The position numbers and the translations under genes were made by a program. The notes under the pieces are model-generated. The model worked only from the letters and a program-made list of their open reading frames with translations. It made no database searches and was not told where the DNA came from. From JBBDWJ01 sp040902925 (GTDB taxonomy: Bacteria > Acidobacteriota > Terriglobia > Bryobacterales > UBA6623), in assembly GCA_040902925.1 (NCBI GenBank), contig JBBDWJ010000171.1:1-28280 (forward strand): a stretch of 28,280 bases of DNA, read 5' to 3'. Positions 7,965 through 16,730 of the stretch are shown piece after piece. The first letter of the stretch is position 1; every line of letters begins with the position of its first letter.

Positions 7965-10301
7965 GTGTCTGACAATACCCTTACAGCCGTTTTTCAAAGC
8001 CGGCGGCGCGCTGCATCGTTTGTGCCCGCCATGATTGGGCTTCTTTGCCTGGCATGCGGCAAAACTCCGCCTCCCCAGGTGGAACTCTATCGCTTCGACG
8101 ACCATCTGGAATCCGCGACGGTTTCCGCGCCCGATATTTCGTCGTCGGCCGGCCTGGCCGAACCCATCGTCTGGCGGTTCGACAGCGGCAAGACGGACTG
8201 GAAACTCCTGCGGGGCGCGATGGACTTCCAGGAAGGGTTTTTGATTCTGAAGGGCCGGGGAAACACTCCGGTCATTGCGTCACCGGAAAACCAGGCCATC
8301 AATTGGAGCCGCTATGAGAGTGTGCTGATCCGGATGGGCGCCGAGCGAGGCTCGGAAACCAAGATCAAAATCGGCCAATGGGAAAGCTCGATAAAACTGG
8401 GCCCGCCAAAAGACTTCCGTGTCTATCGATTCAACCTGGACCTGAGTTTTCCGAACTACAATCGGCCTCTAGCCATTATGCCGACTGATAGTCCGAACGA
8501 TACGGTCGCGATTGAGTACGTCGAGCTGGTGCCTCGCAAATCCCTGTTTCCCGACGCAGTTGGCCGGCTCACGGTGGGTAAAAGGGAGGAATATCGCAGC
8601 ACGGTGTATGCACACTCGCCGTCTTCCTTTACATATGAAGTCCCGATAAGCGGGAAAACCTTGCTCCATTTCGGTATCGGAGTGGCCGAAACAGGTAAGC
8701 CCGTAGAGTTCGAGGTGCGCGCATCGGCCGAAGACAAGATTCTCTATTCGAAAAAGCACGACGATCCGGAAACGTGGGTGGACGCCGCGGTGGACCTTTC
8801 GGCATACGCAGGCCAGAACCTTCGGCTGGCGTTCAAGACCAAGGCGGAAGAAGGCGTGGTTGGCTTGTGGGCGAATCCATTGCTCACCAACGACGCTCCA
8901 AAGCCTCGCCCCAACGTATTGGTTTACATGATCGACACGTTGCGCGCCGACCGTACGAGTCTCTATGGCCATGAGCGGGACACGACTCCTTTTCTGAAAA
9001 GGCTGGGATCCCAAGGCGTAGTTTTTGAAGACTGTCACGTGCAGTCCACCTGGACCAAGCCGTCGGTGGCGTCGTTGATGACCTCCCTCTATTCGGTCAC
9101 GCACGGAATTTACCAGGAAACCGATCGGATTCCGGCGGGCGCCACGACGCTCGCCGAACAGATGCGTCAAGCGGGATATGTGACGGCAAGCATGGTGTCG
9201 AACCCCTTCGCGGGCCGCACGACGGGCCTCGACCGCGGTTTCGACTACGTGAGCGAGTTTCCGGCCGTGCAGCGATACAACTCGGAGTCTCAGCGCGCCA
9301 CCGATTCCGAAGCCTTGAACGGCCTGCTGCTGCCCTGGTTGGAACAGCACCATGACGAGCCGTTTTTCCTCTACGCTCATTCCACCGACCCGCATGCTCC
9401 GTTCCGGCCTCCGGCGGCATTCGAGGCTGCGTTTGCCAACGCTAAAGAGACGCCGCAATTCGACAGCGACTACCACAATATGGCGGGCATTCGCGATTTG
9501 GGCGGCCCCATATTCAGCCGCGAGGAATCCAGCAAGAGAGGGCTGGATCCGAAGGACTACATCCGCCGGGCTCTGGACCGCTATGACGGCGAGGTTGCTC
9601 ACAACGACAAAAGTATTGAGATTCTTGTGGACAAGCTCAAAGAACTCGGCGTGCTCGACAACACTTTGATCGTTGTTGTCTCCGATCACGGCGAAGAGTT
9701 CATGGAACATGGCTGGACCGGCCATGGCTCCACGCTCTATCAGGAGCAGACTCATGGCGTGTTTCTGATGTGGAATCCGCGGTTGTTGCCGGCGCCGCGC
9801 AGGGTATCCGAGCCGGTGCAGTTGATTGATCTGATGCCGACGATTCTCGATCTGCTAGGTATTCCGGTCCAAGGCGTAGTGCAGGGTCAGAGTATTGCTC
9901 CGCTGGCCCTGGGCCAGGATTTCGCGAGGAAGGGACCGGTCATGACCTCGCGCATACCGCAGGTCGCGACCAGCCCCGTGCCAGTGCCGGAGAATCTGAC
10001 GCGGACCGTTGCGCGGCTCGACCCGCAGTGGAAGCTGATTTTTCGCAGCGACGCCAAACGCTCCGGGCTCAACGAGATCGAACTTTATGACCGCAAAGCC
10101 GACCCTGGCGACCAACATAATGTCGCCGAGCAGAACCCGCGGGTTGTCGAGCGCTTCATGCCCGGAATCCGGGAGTGGATCGAGGGACAGCAGCAAGTGA
10201 GCAAGATGCTAGGCCCGGGCGGGCAATCCACCTTGGACGCCCAAACGATCGAGCGGCTGCGCAGCTTAGGTTATATAGGCGGCGCTACGCCGCAACAGTA
10301 G
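7965..10301 (+). CDS. Sulfatase-superfamily (alkaline phosphatase fold) lipoprotein with N-terminal beta-sandwich
   Basis: The 778-residue product starts at GTG 7965. This start is preferred because the basic RRR stretch and hydrophobic FVPAMIGLLCLAC31 form a lipoprotein-like signal; the internal ATG at 8031 would cut the signal short. Residues 60-300 look like two beta-sandwich domains. Residues 315-760 are the sulfatase domain: RPNVLVYMIDTLRADRTSLYG (D324, D329), STWTKPSVASLMTS, and VVVSDHGEEF (D574, H575) with GHGSTLYQE (H587). The nucleophile position that is Cys or Ser in formylglycine sulfatases (C/S-x-P-x-R) is Thr364 (T-K-P-S-V), and the Arg is missing. Formylglycine maturation is therefore not expected. 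The enzyme may be a phosphodiesterase or phosphotransferase rather than a true sulfatase (inference). It follows the TPR gene by 93 bases on the same strand. Confidence 0.88.
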   Translation: MSDNTLTAVFQSRRRAASFVPAMIGLLCLACGKTPPPQVELYRFDDHLESATVSAPDISSSAGLAEPIVWRFDSGKTDWKLLRGAMDFQEGFLILKGRGNTPVIASPENQAINWSRYESVLIRMGAERGSETKIKIGQWESSIKLGPPKDFRVYRFNLDLSFPNYNRPLAIMPTDSPNDTVAIEYVELVPRKSLFPDAVGRLTVGKREEYRSTVYAHSPSSFTYEVPISGKTLLHFGIGVAETGKPVEFEVRASAEDKILYSKKHDDPETWVDAAVDLSAYAGQNLRLAFKTKAEEGVVGLWANPLLTNDAPKPRPNVLVYMIDTLRADRTSLYGHERDTTPFLKRLGSQGVVFEDCHVQSTWTKPSVASLMTSLYSVTHGIYQETDRIPAGATTLAEQMRQAGYVTASMVSNPFAGRTTGLDRGFDYVSEFPAVQRYNSESQRATDSEALNGLLLPWLEQHHDEPFFLYAHSTDPHAPFRPPAAFEAAFANAKETPQFDSDYHNMAGIRDLGGPIFSREESSKRGLDPKDYIRRALDRYDGEVAHNDKSIEILVDKLKELGVLDNTLIVVVSDHGEEFMEHGWTGHGSTLYQEQTHGVFLMWNPRLLPAPRRVSEPVQLIDLMPTILDLLGIPVQGVVQGQSIAPLALGQDFARKGPVMTSRIPQVATSPVPVPENLTRTVARLDPQWKLIFRSDAKRSGLNEIELYDRKADPGDQHNVAEQNPRVVERFMPGIREWIEGQQQVSKMLGPGGQSTLDAQTIERLRSLGYIGGATPQQ

Positions 10302-10362
10302 CGGCGGAAACGGCGCGGCGATGATGCCGATAGCCGCCACAGCCGGGTTCGCGCCGCTCCCA

Positions 10363-12360
10363 TCAGCGCACGCGCAGCTCGTGGCGGTGCAAATGATTGC
10401 GATGAAGCTGGAAGGCCTGATAGAGCTTCTCGCGACCGTATCGGACGTCAGGCGTGAAGTGGAAGCTCCACGATTCATTGTCGAGCAGTAGCTCGATTGC
10501 CGTGCCGGGCGGCGTTTCGGGTGACAGCCGAATCAAGCTCGTGCGATACTGCGCGCCGGTCCATTCCCTTTGTTTGGTCTCGCGAATGTCTCCGATTTCG
10601 GCCACGTGGGGCGAATCAGTGTAAACCTTGCAGCGGTACCAGTTGTTCTTATCGAACGGATCCATGCCCTGAGCCATCTCCACCCAGATGGCCGCTTCTT
10701 CGCCCGGTTCGAGAACGCCATTGCCGTTTCCTGAACCTTCCGTGACTTCGCGCTCGATGGATTCGCCGCCGCCCTGATTGCCTGCCTGGTGAAATACGTT
10801 GAACTTCATGGTGCGGCCATCGAGTACTTCGATCGCGGCCGGCTCCGGAACGGATTCGGGAATGATCAGCACATCCACGATCTCGTCGGAGCCGTACCAG
10901 CCGTCGTAAGTGAGGTGCAGATCCAATCGCGCCGGCGCGAAATAGCCTTCGCCGGCTGTAAAGCGCGCTTTCAAGCCGTCCGACAAATCGATGGCTTGAC
11001 CGGGTGCGATTTCGGGAATCGTCACCGGACCCTGCGACAACCGCACGGTCGGATATTTACTCGACACCTCGACCTTTACGCTCTCCATCGGCTCCGCGCG
11101 GGGATTGTAAATGCGAATCGGGAGCGGTACATCGCGGTTCGGAGCCACACGCAGCTTGTCTTTGCTGGTCAGCGGCAGCAAGACGGGAGGCTGCGCCCCG
11201 GTGCCTGGTCCGGCGAAGCTGATTTGATGGCCCGCGCCGTCCACGCGAAAACGGATGCGGCCTTTTGCGTCCGCCGTGACCTGGCTTTCCTGGGTCTTGC
11301 CGGAGGTCAGGTTGTAGTCGACAAGGCGGTAGTTTGCGCCTGCCTGGTACACGGGACTTGTGGTGACGCTAATCTCGCGGCCGTCGACTGGAGGCCCATC
11401 GGGCGCCCACTGGCGCGTCGTCACACGCAGGCTTCCTTGTCGAACCTCCTGCAGATAGGTCAGCCCTGGCGCGGCGCCCGTGGTCTCGACGTGATAGCCC
11501 CATACGTCGAAAGAGCGGTAGGGGTTTGCGTGATGGAACACCACGGGCACGTTGTCGAGTTCGGAGCGCTCGAAGGCGCGCGCGTGGAAGGCGAAGGTTT
11601 CGCCGATCGAAGTTGCCCAATGGCGGTGGTACTCGTCCTGGCGGAACTCGAAATCCACGTCGTGCGCGCGGGCGTAGGCCACACGCGTCTCTTCGTGATA
11701 TTGGCTGATGTAGTCGCCGCTGGCGCGAATCAGGCGGACCATCGAATGGGTGTGATTCGAGACGTGATCTTTGGGCCGCCACAACACGCGATGGCCTTTG
11801 TCTCCCGCGAAAAACTCCGGACCCGGATTGAACGACGACGCGCTGCCGATCAGGTCAGGGTAGCGGGCGCTGAGGTAGAGGCTCATGAAACCGCCCATGC
11901 TCAATCCGGAGATCGCGCGATGGCGGCGGTCGGTCAGCGTGCGGTACTGGCCGTCGATGTGCGCAATCAGCTCTCGAAAATATTCGCCGAAATCATAGTC
12001 GCCGCCTTCTTCGCGCACGTCCCAGGGCGAACCGCCATAGAAACCCGTGTAGTCTTTCGCGACGTAGCCATCCACGGAAACCACGATCACCTGGTGCGCG
12101 CCCACGAAGGCGCTGATCTTCGGAACCGTATCGGCGCCCTGGTCGTAGTGCTCGAGCGTGTAGCGGTCACTGTGACCGTGAAAGTAATAGATCACCGGGT
12201 AGCGGACTTCGCTCGTCTCGTATCCGGGCGGCAAAAAAACGCGGTAGTGGCGCTCTTGACCGAAGATTCTGGAGGGGTGCGTGCGGTCGGAAAACGGTTC
12301 AGCCGCTCTGGCTAGCGGCGACAGAAAAAACGATAGAAGAACAATGAAAAGGATTGGCAT
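10363..12360 (-). CDS. Secreted esterase (EstA/PF00756-type alpha/beta hydrolase) with C-terminal beta domains
   Basis: The 665-residue protein has a signal peptide (residues 1-20, ending LARAA). Residues 25-265 form an esterase-D-like alpha/beta hydrolase: RHYRVFLPPGYE, VIYYFHGHSDR, the nucleophile elbow GLSMGG with S154, a probable acid D216 (RASGDYISQ) and H245 or H247 (EYHRHWAT). This family includes carbohydrate acetyl- and feruloyl-esterases and S-formylglutathione hydrolases. Export points to the first group. Residues 270-665 are beta-rich accessory domains, including a GSGNGNGVLEPGEEAAIWVE stretch typical of Ig-like/CARDB-type domains. The protein is more than twice the length of a bare esterase. 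It converges tail-to-tail with the sulfatase-like gene, leaving 61 bases without an obvious terminator. No strong ribosome site precedes the ATG. Confidence 0.88.
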   Translation of the reverse strand: MPILFIVLLSFFLSPLARAAEPFSDRTHPSRIFGQERHYRVFLPPGYETSEVRYPVIYYFHGHSDRYTLEHYDQGADTVPKISAFVGAHQVIVVSVDGYVAKDYTGFYGGSPWDVREEGGDYDFGEYFRELIAHIDGQYRTLTDRRHRAISGLSMGGFMSLYLSARYPDLIGSASSFNPGPEFFAGDKGHRVLWRPKDHVSNHTHSMVRLIRASGDYISQYHEETRVAYARAHDVDFEFRQDEYHRHWATSIGETFAFHARAFERSELDNVPVVFHHANPYRSFDVWGYHVETTGAAPGLTYLQEVRQGSLRVTTRQWAPDGPPVDGREISVTTSPVYQAGANYRLVDYNLTSGKTQESQVTADAKGRIRFRVDGAGHQISFAGPGTGAQPPVLLPLTSKDKLRVAPNRDVPLPIRIYNPRAEPMESVKVEVSSKYPTVRLSQGPVTIPEIAPGQAIDLSDGLKARFTAGEGYFAPARLDLHLTYDGWYGSDEIVDVLIIPESVPEPAAIEVLDGRTMKFNVFHQAGNQGGGESIEREVTEGSGNGNGVLEPGEEAAIWVEMAQGMDPFDKNNWYRCKVYTDSPHVAEIGDIRETKQREWTGAQYRTSLIRLSPETPPGTAIELLLDNESWSFHFTPDVRYGREKLYQAFQLHRNHLHRHELRVR

Positions 12361-12406
12361 ATCGAGATCCGCAGGCCCGCCTCATCCGCAGTGTTCGCCG
12401 GTCTGT

Positions 12407-12542
12407 GTAGGGGCGTCGCGTGCTACGCCCGCCTCGCGCGCCGCAGACAAATTTGCGCAGGCAACCCTTGCTGGATTCGTATGCAACAGACCCACGGATT
12501 GAAGGAACCCCCTGGCGAGGGCGTAGCACGCTACGCCCCTAG
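12407..12542. repeat. Inverted pair of REP-like palindromes between esterase and amidohydrolase genes
   Basis: Two copies of a ~23-base element lie in opposite orientation at 12407-12430 and 12519-12542. They match each other's reverse complement except for one internal base and the outermost base. Each copy is itself palindromic. The right one contains GGGCGTAGCACGCTACGCCC, a perfect 9-bp stem with a 2-base centre; the left one has a single mismatch. The arrangement, two head-to-head hairpins about 90 bases apart in an intergenic gap, is that of a REP doublet (BIME-like). The 88 bases between show no gene. Confidence 0.7.
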
Positions 12543-12606
12543 AGGCGATCGCGGCTCCGGGTTCCACTGCACGCCAGCGGTAAGCGTCAGCGCGCATCCA
12601 GAACCG

Positions 12607-14301
12607 TCACGCCTCAAAAACCCAACGCCCGCCCACCATGGTCCTCTCAACCTTGATGTCGATGATCGAAAACGGATCGACTCTGGTGGGATCTTTCTCC
12701 AGCACGACAAGATCGGCCAGTTTTCCGGCTTCGATCGACCCCTTGAGGCGCTCCTCATAGGAGGCGTAAGCCCCGTTGAGCGTACCGACGCGCAAAGCCT
12801 GCTCCACTGATACGCGCTGATGGGGTCCCCATAGCGTTCCTTTGATGTCGGTGCGCGTGACGCTCGATTGCAGCGCCATCATCGGCTCGAAGGGCCCCGG
12901 CGGATAATCGGAAGCCTGGGTCACGCCGATGCCGGCGTCGAGAAAGCTGCGCACGGCGAACATGTGGTTCAAGCGCTCGGCCCCGTATTCACGCATCTTT
13001 TCGCCGTGATAGTAGACGTAGGTCGAGAACGGCGTCGGAATCGCGCCGAGGGCTTTGATGCGCTGAATCAACGAATCGTTGATCACCGTGCAGTGTTCCA
13101 GGCGGAAGCGCGGGTCGCGCCGCGGCCGTTCGCGCTGCAAACGCTCGTAGATCCGCAGGGTCATGTCGATCGCCACGTCCCCGTTGGCGTGAGTGCCGAT
13201 TTGCCAGTCCGATTCGTGCGCACGGCGGGCCTGCTCGTAGAGTTCGGCTTCCTCCGTAACCAGAATGCCGAAATCGTTGGGACGCCCTTCGTAAGGCATG
13301 GAGAGCCGGGCCGTGCGTTCGGAGATCGAGCCGTCGCACACCAGCTTGATGCCGCCGACCTTTACGTGCTCGTCGCCAAGGCCCGTGCGCACGCCAGCCG
13401 CCACCATCTCATCGAGGTGATCGTAGACGATGAAACAGTAAACACGCACCGCCAGTTCACCCGCGTCACGGGCATCCTGGTAGGCGCGCAGGTCGTCGGG
13501 GCCGCCCTCGGCGTCGTGAACCGAAGTCACGCCGCTGCGCGACATCATCTGGGAGATCAGCTTCGCGCCCGCCCGGTAGTCGTCGCGAGTGTAGGTAAAC
13601 GGAATCTTTTGCCAGAACGGATCGACGGCCCGCTCGGCTAGCCCGCCGGTTAGCTTGCCGGCGGAGTCGCGAAAGAACTGGCCTCCTGGCGGGTCCGTTG
13701 CGGTTTCACTGACCGCGGCCGCGCGAAACGCGGCTGAGTTGACGTAGGCGGTGTGTCCGCCGCGGTGCTGAATGAATACCGGGTGGTTTACGGTTGCACC
13801 GTCCAAGTCCTGGCGCGTCAGCTTGCGGCCTTCCCGCGTCTTCGTATCGTCGTACTTGAACCCGACCACCCATTCGCCGGCCGGCGTGCTCGCCGCGCGG
13901 TCGCGGATTGTACTCTGTATCTCGGCGATCGAGCGCAGGTCGCAATCCACCCATCGCAGGTGCCGGATGCCGGAGTAAACAGGGTGCGTGTGTGCGTCGA
14001 TGAATCCCGGCGTGACGGTGTTTCCAGCAAGATCGATTTTCTTCGTTCGCGCGGTGGCCATCGCAAGCACGTCTTGGTTATTGCCCACGGCTATGAACCG
14101 TCCGTCGGCGATGGCGACGGCCTGCGCCCTCGGCTGTTGAGCGTCTACGGTGAGAATGTTGCCGTTGTGCAGGATCAGTTGCGGCTCGGTGCGCCCGGCG
14201 CGAAGCAGCGCCGCGCCGCCAGCCAGCGCCAGAAAGCCTCGCCGCGAATACGGCCCGAGAGCCGAGCGACGACGCGATGCATCGACGAATTGAACCGCCA
14301 T
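12607..14301 (-). CDS. Tat-exported amidohydrolase, YtcJ/Amidohydrolase_3 family
   Basis: I take the ATG at 14301 as the start (564 residues). The longer frame to 14352 begins with TTG and adds a poorly conserved-looking tail. Residues 19-34 carry a twin-arginine signal (YSRRGFLALAGGAALL), so a folded, probably metal-loaded enzyme is exported. The metal site is recognisable: GFIDAHTHP (H104, H106), GGIKLVCDGS, GTHANGDVAID, RFRLEHC and ASDYPPG. IEAGKLADLVVLEKDP near the C-terminus is the usual amidohydrolase strand. This family hydrolyses amide or related bonds in small molecules. The true substrate is unknown, and many members are annotated only as predicted metal-dependent hydrolases. The gene is on the same strand as the esterase but 246 bases away across the REP pair, so co-transcription is uncertain. 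Confidence 0.9.
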   Translation of the reverse strand: MAVQFVDASRRRSALGPYSRRGFLALAGGAALLRAGRTEPQLILHNGNILTVDAQQPRAQAVAIADGRFIAVGNNQDVLAMATARTKKIDLAGNTVTPGFIDAHTHPVYSGIRHLRWVDCDLRSIAEIQSTIRDRAASTPAGEWVVGFKYDDTKTREGRKLTRQDLDGATVNHPVFIQHRGGHTAYVNSAAFRAAAVSETATDPPGGQFFRDSAGKLTGGLAERAVDPFWQKIPFTYTRDDYRAGAKLISQMMSRSGVTSVHDAEGGPDDLRAYQDARDAGELAVRVYCFIVYDHLDEMVAAGVRTGLGDEHVKVGGIKLVCDGSISERTARLSMPYEGRPNDFGILVTEEAELYEQARRAHESDWQIGTHANGDVAIDMTLRIYERLQRERPRRDPRFRLEHCTVINDSLIQRIKALGAIPTPFSTYVYYHGEKMREYGAERLNHMFAVRSFLDAGIGVTQASDYPPGPFEPMMALQSSVTRTDIKGTLWGPHQRVSVEQALRVGTLNGAYASYEERLKGSIEAGKLADLVVLEKDPTRVDPFSIIDIKVERTMVGGRWVFEA

Positions 14302-14928
14302 TTGTTTTTTCAAGTCCAAGATTCCCAATCCATCAGACGAGTCCCCGTGCAACTGTTCGATTCAGCGCCCGGCTCGCCCAGGTTGTTTTCGAGCAGACGA
14401 TAAGCTTCGAGCCACACGTACGTGTCGCGATGGTGGTGGAACGATGTTGCGGGCGAGCCCTGGAAGATGACATTCACAATGCGTTCCATGGGCGGATCGT
14501 AACACACCGATCAGCGCTTCCGTGCGCATGGTGATAGGCAGAAGTTGGCTATGATCTCCCGACGCGGCGGGATACACGCGGCCCGCGCCAAGCCGCTCGC
14601 TGTCAGTCATGCGGGAATGGATCGAAACTCCAATCGCGCTCCAACCTGGATATTGCGTCGCGAGCTGACCTGGCCGTTCCAGAGCCAAAGCTGGGGCTGG
14701 CCAAATCGTTGTCAAAGGCGGGCTACCCGCTCGCATCGCGGGGTTACTAAGCCTCACGGACGATCGCGCGCCGGCAGTGCATCAACGGCCACGCCGGTTG
14801 CGGCTGTCCCTTCCATCGCCGGACTTCGGGGCCTGGGACGGCCGAGTATCGCCTCCACGCAACGTCCAACTCGGCATCCGGATCGAGTTCTAACGCCGGA
14901 AACGACTTGTCTCTTCTCGCTTGAACCG

Positions 14929-14964
14929 CCGGCGCCATCCGAAGCTTCGGGTGGCGCCGGTTTT
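14929..14964 (+). terminator. Strong orphan hairpin with T tail
   Basis: CCGGCGCCA pairs with TGGCGCCGG around the inner palindrome CCGAAGCTTCGG, with one T-G wobble between the two blocks. The stem is close to 16 bp, followed by TTTTGCTTTC on the plus strand. The opposite strand lacks a T run. It looks like a plus-strand Rho-independent terminator, but the only intact upstream neighbour is a minus-strand gene. Confidence 0.6.
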
Positions 14965-15021
14965 GCTTTCCGCGGAGTCCGTGCATCAACGGCTTGAAGC
15001 TTCCACGCGGCATACGCGCAG

Positions 15022-15027
15022 TATAAT
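15022..15027 (+). promoter_or_regulatory. Possible -10 box upstream of split TPR gene
   Basis: A perfect TATAAT lies 60 bases before the ATG at 15088. No good -35 box is seen at standard spacing, so this is only a candidate. Confidence 0.25.
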
Positions 15028-15087
15028 TGAGTTCTGTGCGTCAACTGCGACTCGTACAACAGTTGAGCACCTGCTGCAGACTTCGTA

Positions 15088-16233
15088 ATGTCTCCAAGGT
15101 CTTCAGGGCGTAGCTTCGCGGACGGATTTCGTTCCGCAAGCCGGCGGTGCGTCGTTGCTGGTGCGCTGGTTCTGTTCACTCCGTGGATAGCGGCACGCGG
15201 CGCCGGTTCTCCGGAAGACCTGCTGCGGGAAGTGCAGAGGCTGCTCGAGACAGGGCAACTTTCCGTCGCGGAGCAGAAGCTGGAGGCAGCTCTGCCGGCT
15301 TATCCGGACGATCCGCGGCTCCACAATGCTCTCGGCATCGTCAGCGCGCAGCAGGGCGGCTTTGAGGCGGCGGAAAGGCATTTCCAAAAGGCCATCGAAC
15401 TGGCGCCACGCTATGTAGATGCTCTGCTCAATTTGGGGCGTCTGTATCAGCAAACTCCCAGCGACTCCGGCATGGTCGCCAAGGCGGTTGCTGCGTATGA
15501 AGCTATCATCGGCTTTGACCGCGGCCATGTGGAGGCCAACTACCAGCTCGCCGTGTTGTTGCAGCACCGTGGCGCCTACGAGCAGTCGCAGGCTCACCTG
15601 GACCGTTTGCCGAACGCGGCACAACAGCGTTCTCAGGCGCTTTCGGTTCGTTGCGCGAACCTAGCCGCCTTGGGAAAGGCCAAAGAGGCCGAGCAGGCCG
15701 CGCGAGACCTGCTGGGGGCTGGCGATCTTTCCGAACTGGACGTGACCTCGATCTTGGCCGTGCTCGAGGGCGCTGGGCAGACCAGCGTCAGCATCGTGCT
15801 GCTCGAAGGCTTGGCCGCCAGGCGAATCGCCTCGCATGAGAGCATTCGCCAGCTAGGGCTGGCCTACGAGCGTGAAAACAAGCTGCAGCCCGCTCGCGAA
15901 AACCTCGAAAAGGCCGCTCCAGGGTTCAAGGAAAACCTTACGCCCCTGCTGCGCGAGCTCGCGCGGGTCTCCTACAAGCAAGAGGACTACAAAGGCGCGC
16001 TAGGCTACCTGGCGCACGCCCGCGATCTCGAGCCTGGCGACGCTTCGATTCACTTCTTTTTCGGGATGACGTGCCTGGCCGCTGAGTTGGTCATCAAGGC
16101 GCGCAATTCGTTGCAGAAAGCCGTGGAGTTGTCGCCCGATCAGCCTTACTACAACTACGCGCTGGGTGCTGTGTTGTCCACGCAGCGAACGCCGGCAACG
16201 CCGTACCCTACCTCCAGAAGTTTCTGTCGATGA
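15088..16233 (+). CDS. Secreted TPR protein, 5' part of a frameshifted gene
   Basis: This frame encodes 381 residues. The N-terminus has a signal-like segment (RRCVVAGALVLFTPWIAARG), followed by TPR units such as LHNALGIVSAQQGGFEAAER, ALLNLGRLYQQ, ANYQLAVLLQHRGAYEQSQA and IHFFFGMTCLAAELVIKARN. After about residue 365 the TPR pattern stops and the tail becomes unrelated (STQRTPATPYPTSRSFCR). In the neighbouring frame the DNA from 16185 reads ANAGNAVPYLQKFLSMKPGD, a natural TPR continuation that runs into the next ORF. A single-base loss just before 16187 (CAGCG-AACGCC) explains both. The intact gene would have been about 537 codons (15088-16700). Either the gene is a recent pseudogene, or there is an assembly error, or the ATGA overlap allows the two halves to be made separately. 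Confidence 0.8.
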   Translation: MSPRSSGRSFADGFRSASRRCVVAGALVLFTPWIAARGAGSPEDLLREVQRLLETGQLSVAEQKLEAALPAYPDDPRLHNALGIVSAQQGGFEAAERHFQKAIELAPRYVDALLNLGRLYQQTPSDSGMVAKAVAAYEAIIGFDRGHVEANYQLAVLLQHRGAYEQSQAHLDRLPNAAQQRSQALSVRCANLAALGKAKEAEQAARDLLGAGDLSELDVTSILAVLEGAGQTSVSIVLLEGLAARRIASHESIRQLGLAYERENKLQPARENLEKAAPGFKENLTPLLRELARVSYKQEDYKGALGYLAHARDLEPGDASIHFFFGMTCLAAELVIKARNSLQKAVELSPDQPYYNYALGAVLSTQRTPATPYPTSRSFCR

Positions 16234-16700
16234 AGCCCGGGGACGTGCGCGGGAGACTCTCGCTCGGCGTTGCGCTGTATCGTAGCGGAGACTACGAACG
16301 AGCCCAGCACGAATTCGAAGCCGTCGCCCAGATGAAAGAAACCACCGCCGTCGCGAACTACTACCTTGGCCGCATCGCTCTGCGGAACAATGACCTCGAT
16401 CAAGCCGAACAGTACCTCCAGCAAGCCATCGACCAAGAGCCGGAATATCCCGATGCCCATGCGGATCTTGGACTGGCCTACATCCGGCAGGGCCGGCATG
16501 AGGACGCGGCAAAGGTACTCGAAAAAGCGATGAAGATAGACCCCGAGAGCTATCGAACGAACTTGAATCTGCTGCTGCTCTACCAGCGAACGAAGGATAC
16601 TCGCCAGGATGCGCAGAAAGAGAAGTTCGAGCGGCTGCAGAAGCAGCAAGAGGAAAAGCTCGAGCTGGTTATGCGATCGATCGAGGTTCGTCCGTATTGA
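16230..16700 (+). CDS. TPR protein, 3' part of the frameshifted gene
   Basis: The 156-residue frame starts at an ATG that overlaps the previous stop (ATGA at 16230-16233). It contains at least three TPR units: RLSLGVALYRSGDYERAQHE, NYYLGRIALRNNDLDQAEQY and HADLGLAYIRQGRHEDAAKV. It ends in a charged, probably helical tail (QKEKFERLQKQQEEKLELVM). It has no signal peptide of its own, and its reading frame is open upstream of the ATG with TPR-like sequence. This shows it is the downstream half of the gene beginning at 15088, not an independent gene. Reinitiation at the ATGA could still produce a cytoplasmic fragment. Confidence 0.75.
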   Translation: MKPGDVRGRLSLGVALYRSGDYERAQHEFEAVAQMKETTAVANYYLGRIALRNNDLDQAEQYLQQAIDQEPEYPDAHADLGLAYIRQGRHEDAAKVLEKAMKIDPESYRTNLNLLLLYQRTKDTRQDAQKEKFERLQKQQEEKLELVMRSIEVRPY

Positions 16701-16730
16701 CTAGCCGCGGCGTAGCTGGCACGAAAAACA

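Larger units (their letters stand above)
14302..15087. other. Long gene-poor intergenic region
   Basis: This gap of nearly 800 bases separates divergent genes. Several frames are open for 60-150 codons on both strands, but none has convincing domain content, amino-acid composition or start signals. It contains a small GC hairpin (GCGGG-CTA-CCCGC at 14718-14730), a strong terminator-like hairpin at 14929-14964 and a TATAAT box at 15022. The terminator points rightward although no intact plus-strand gene precedes it, so the region may hold a decayed gene or an RNA gene. Confidence 0.5.

Noticed and set aside
8469..9755. 428-codon minus-strand frame opposite the sulfatase-like gene
   Set aside because: Antisense shadow; the plus strand carries the conserved superfamily motifs.
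10302..10362. Possible bidirectional terminator between the convergent sulfatase-like and esterase genes
   Set aside because: Only a 7-bp stem with a loop of over 30 bases and no T run could be formed.
10789..12315. 508-codon open frame on the plus strand opposite the esterase gene
   Set aside because: It is an antisense shadow produced by GC-rich third positions. The minus-strand esterase has a complete domain, catalytic residues and a signal peptide, while the shadow has no recognisable motif.
14310..14757. Minus-strand frames upstream of the amidohydrolase (65 and 131 codons)
   Set aside because: No recognisable domain, skewed composition, and mutual overlap in different frames.
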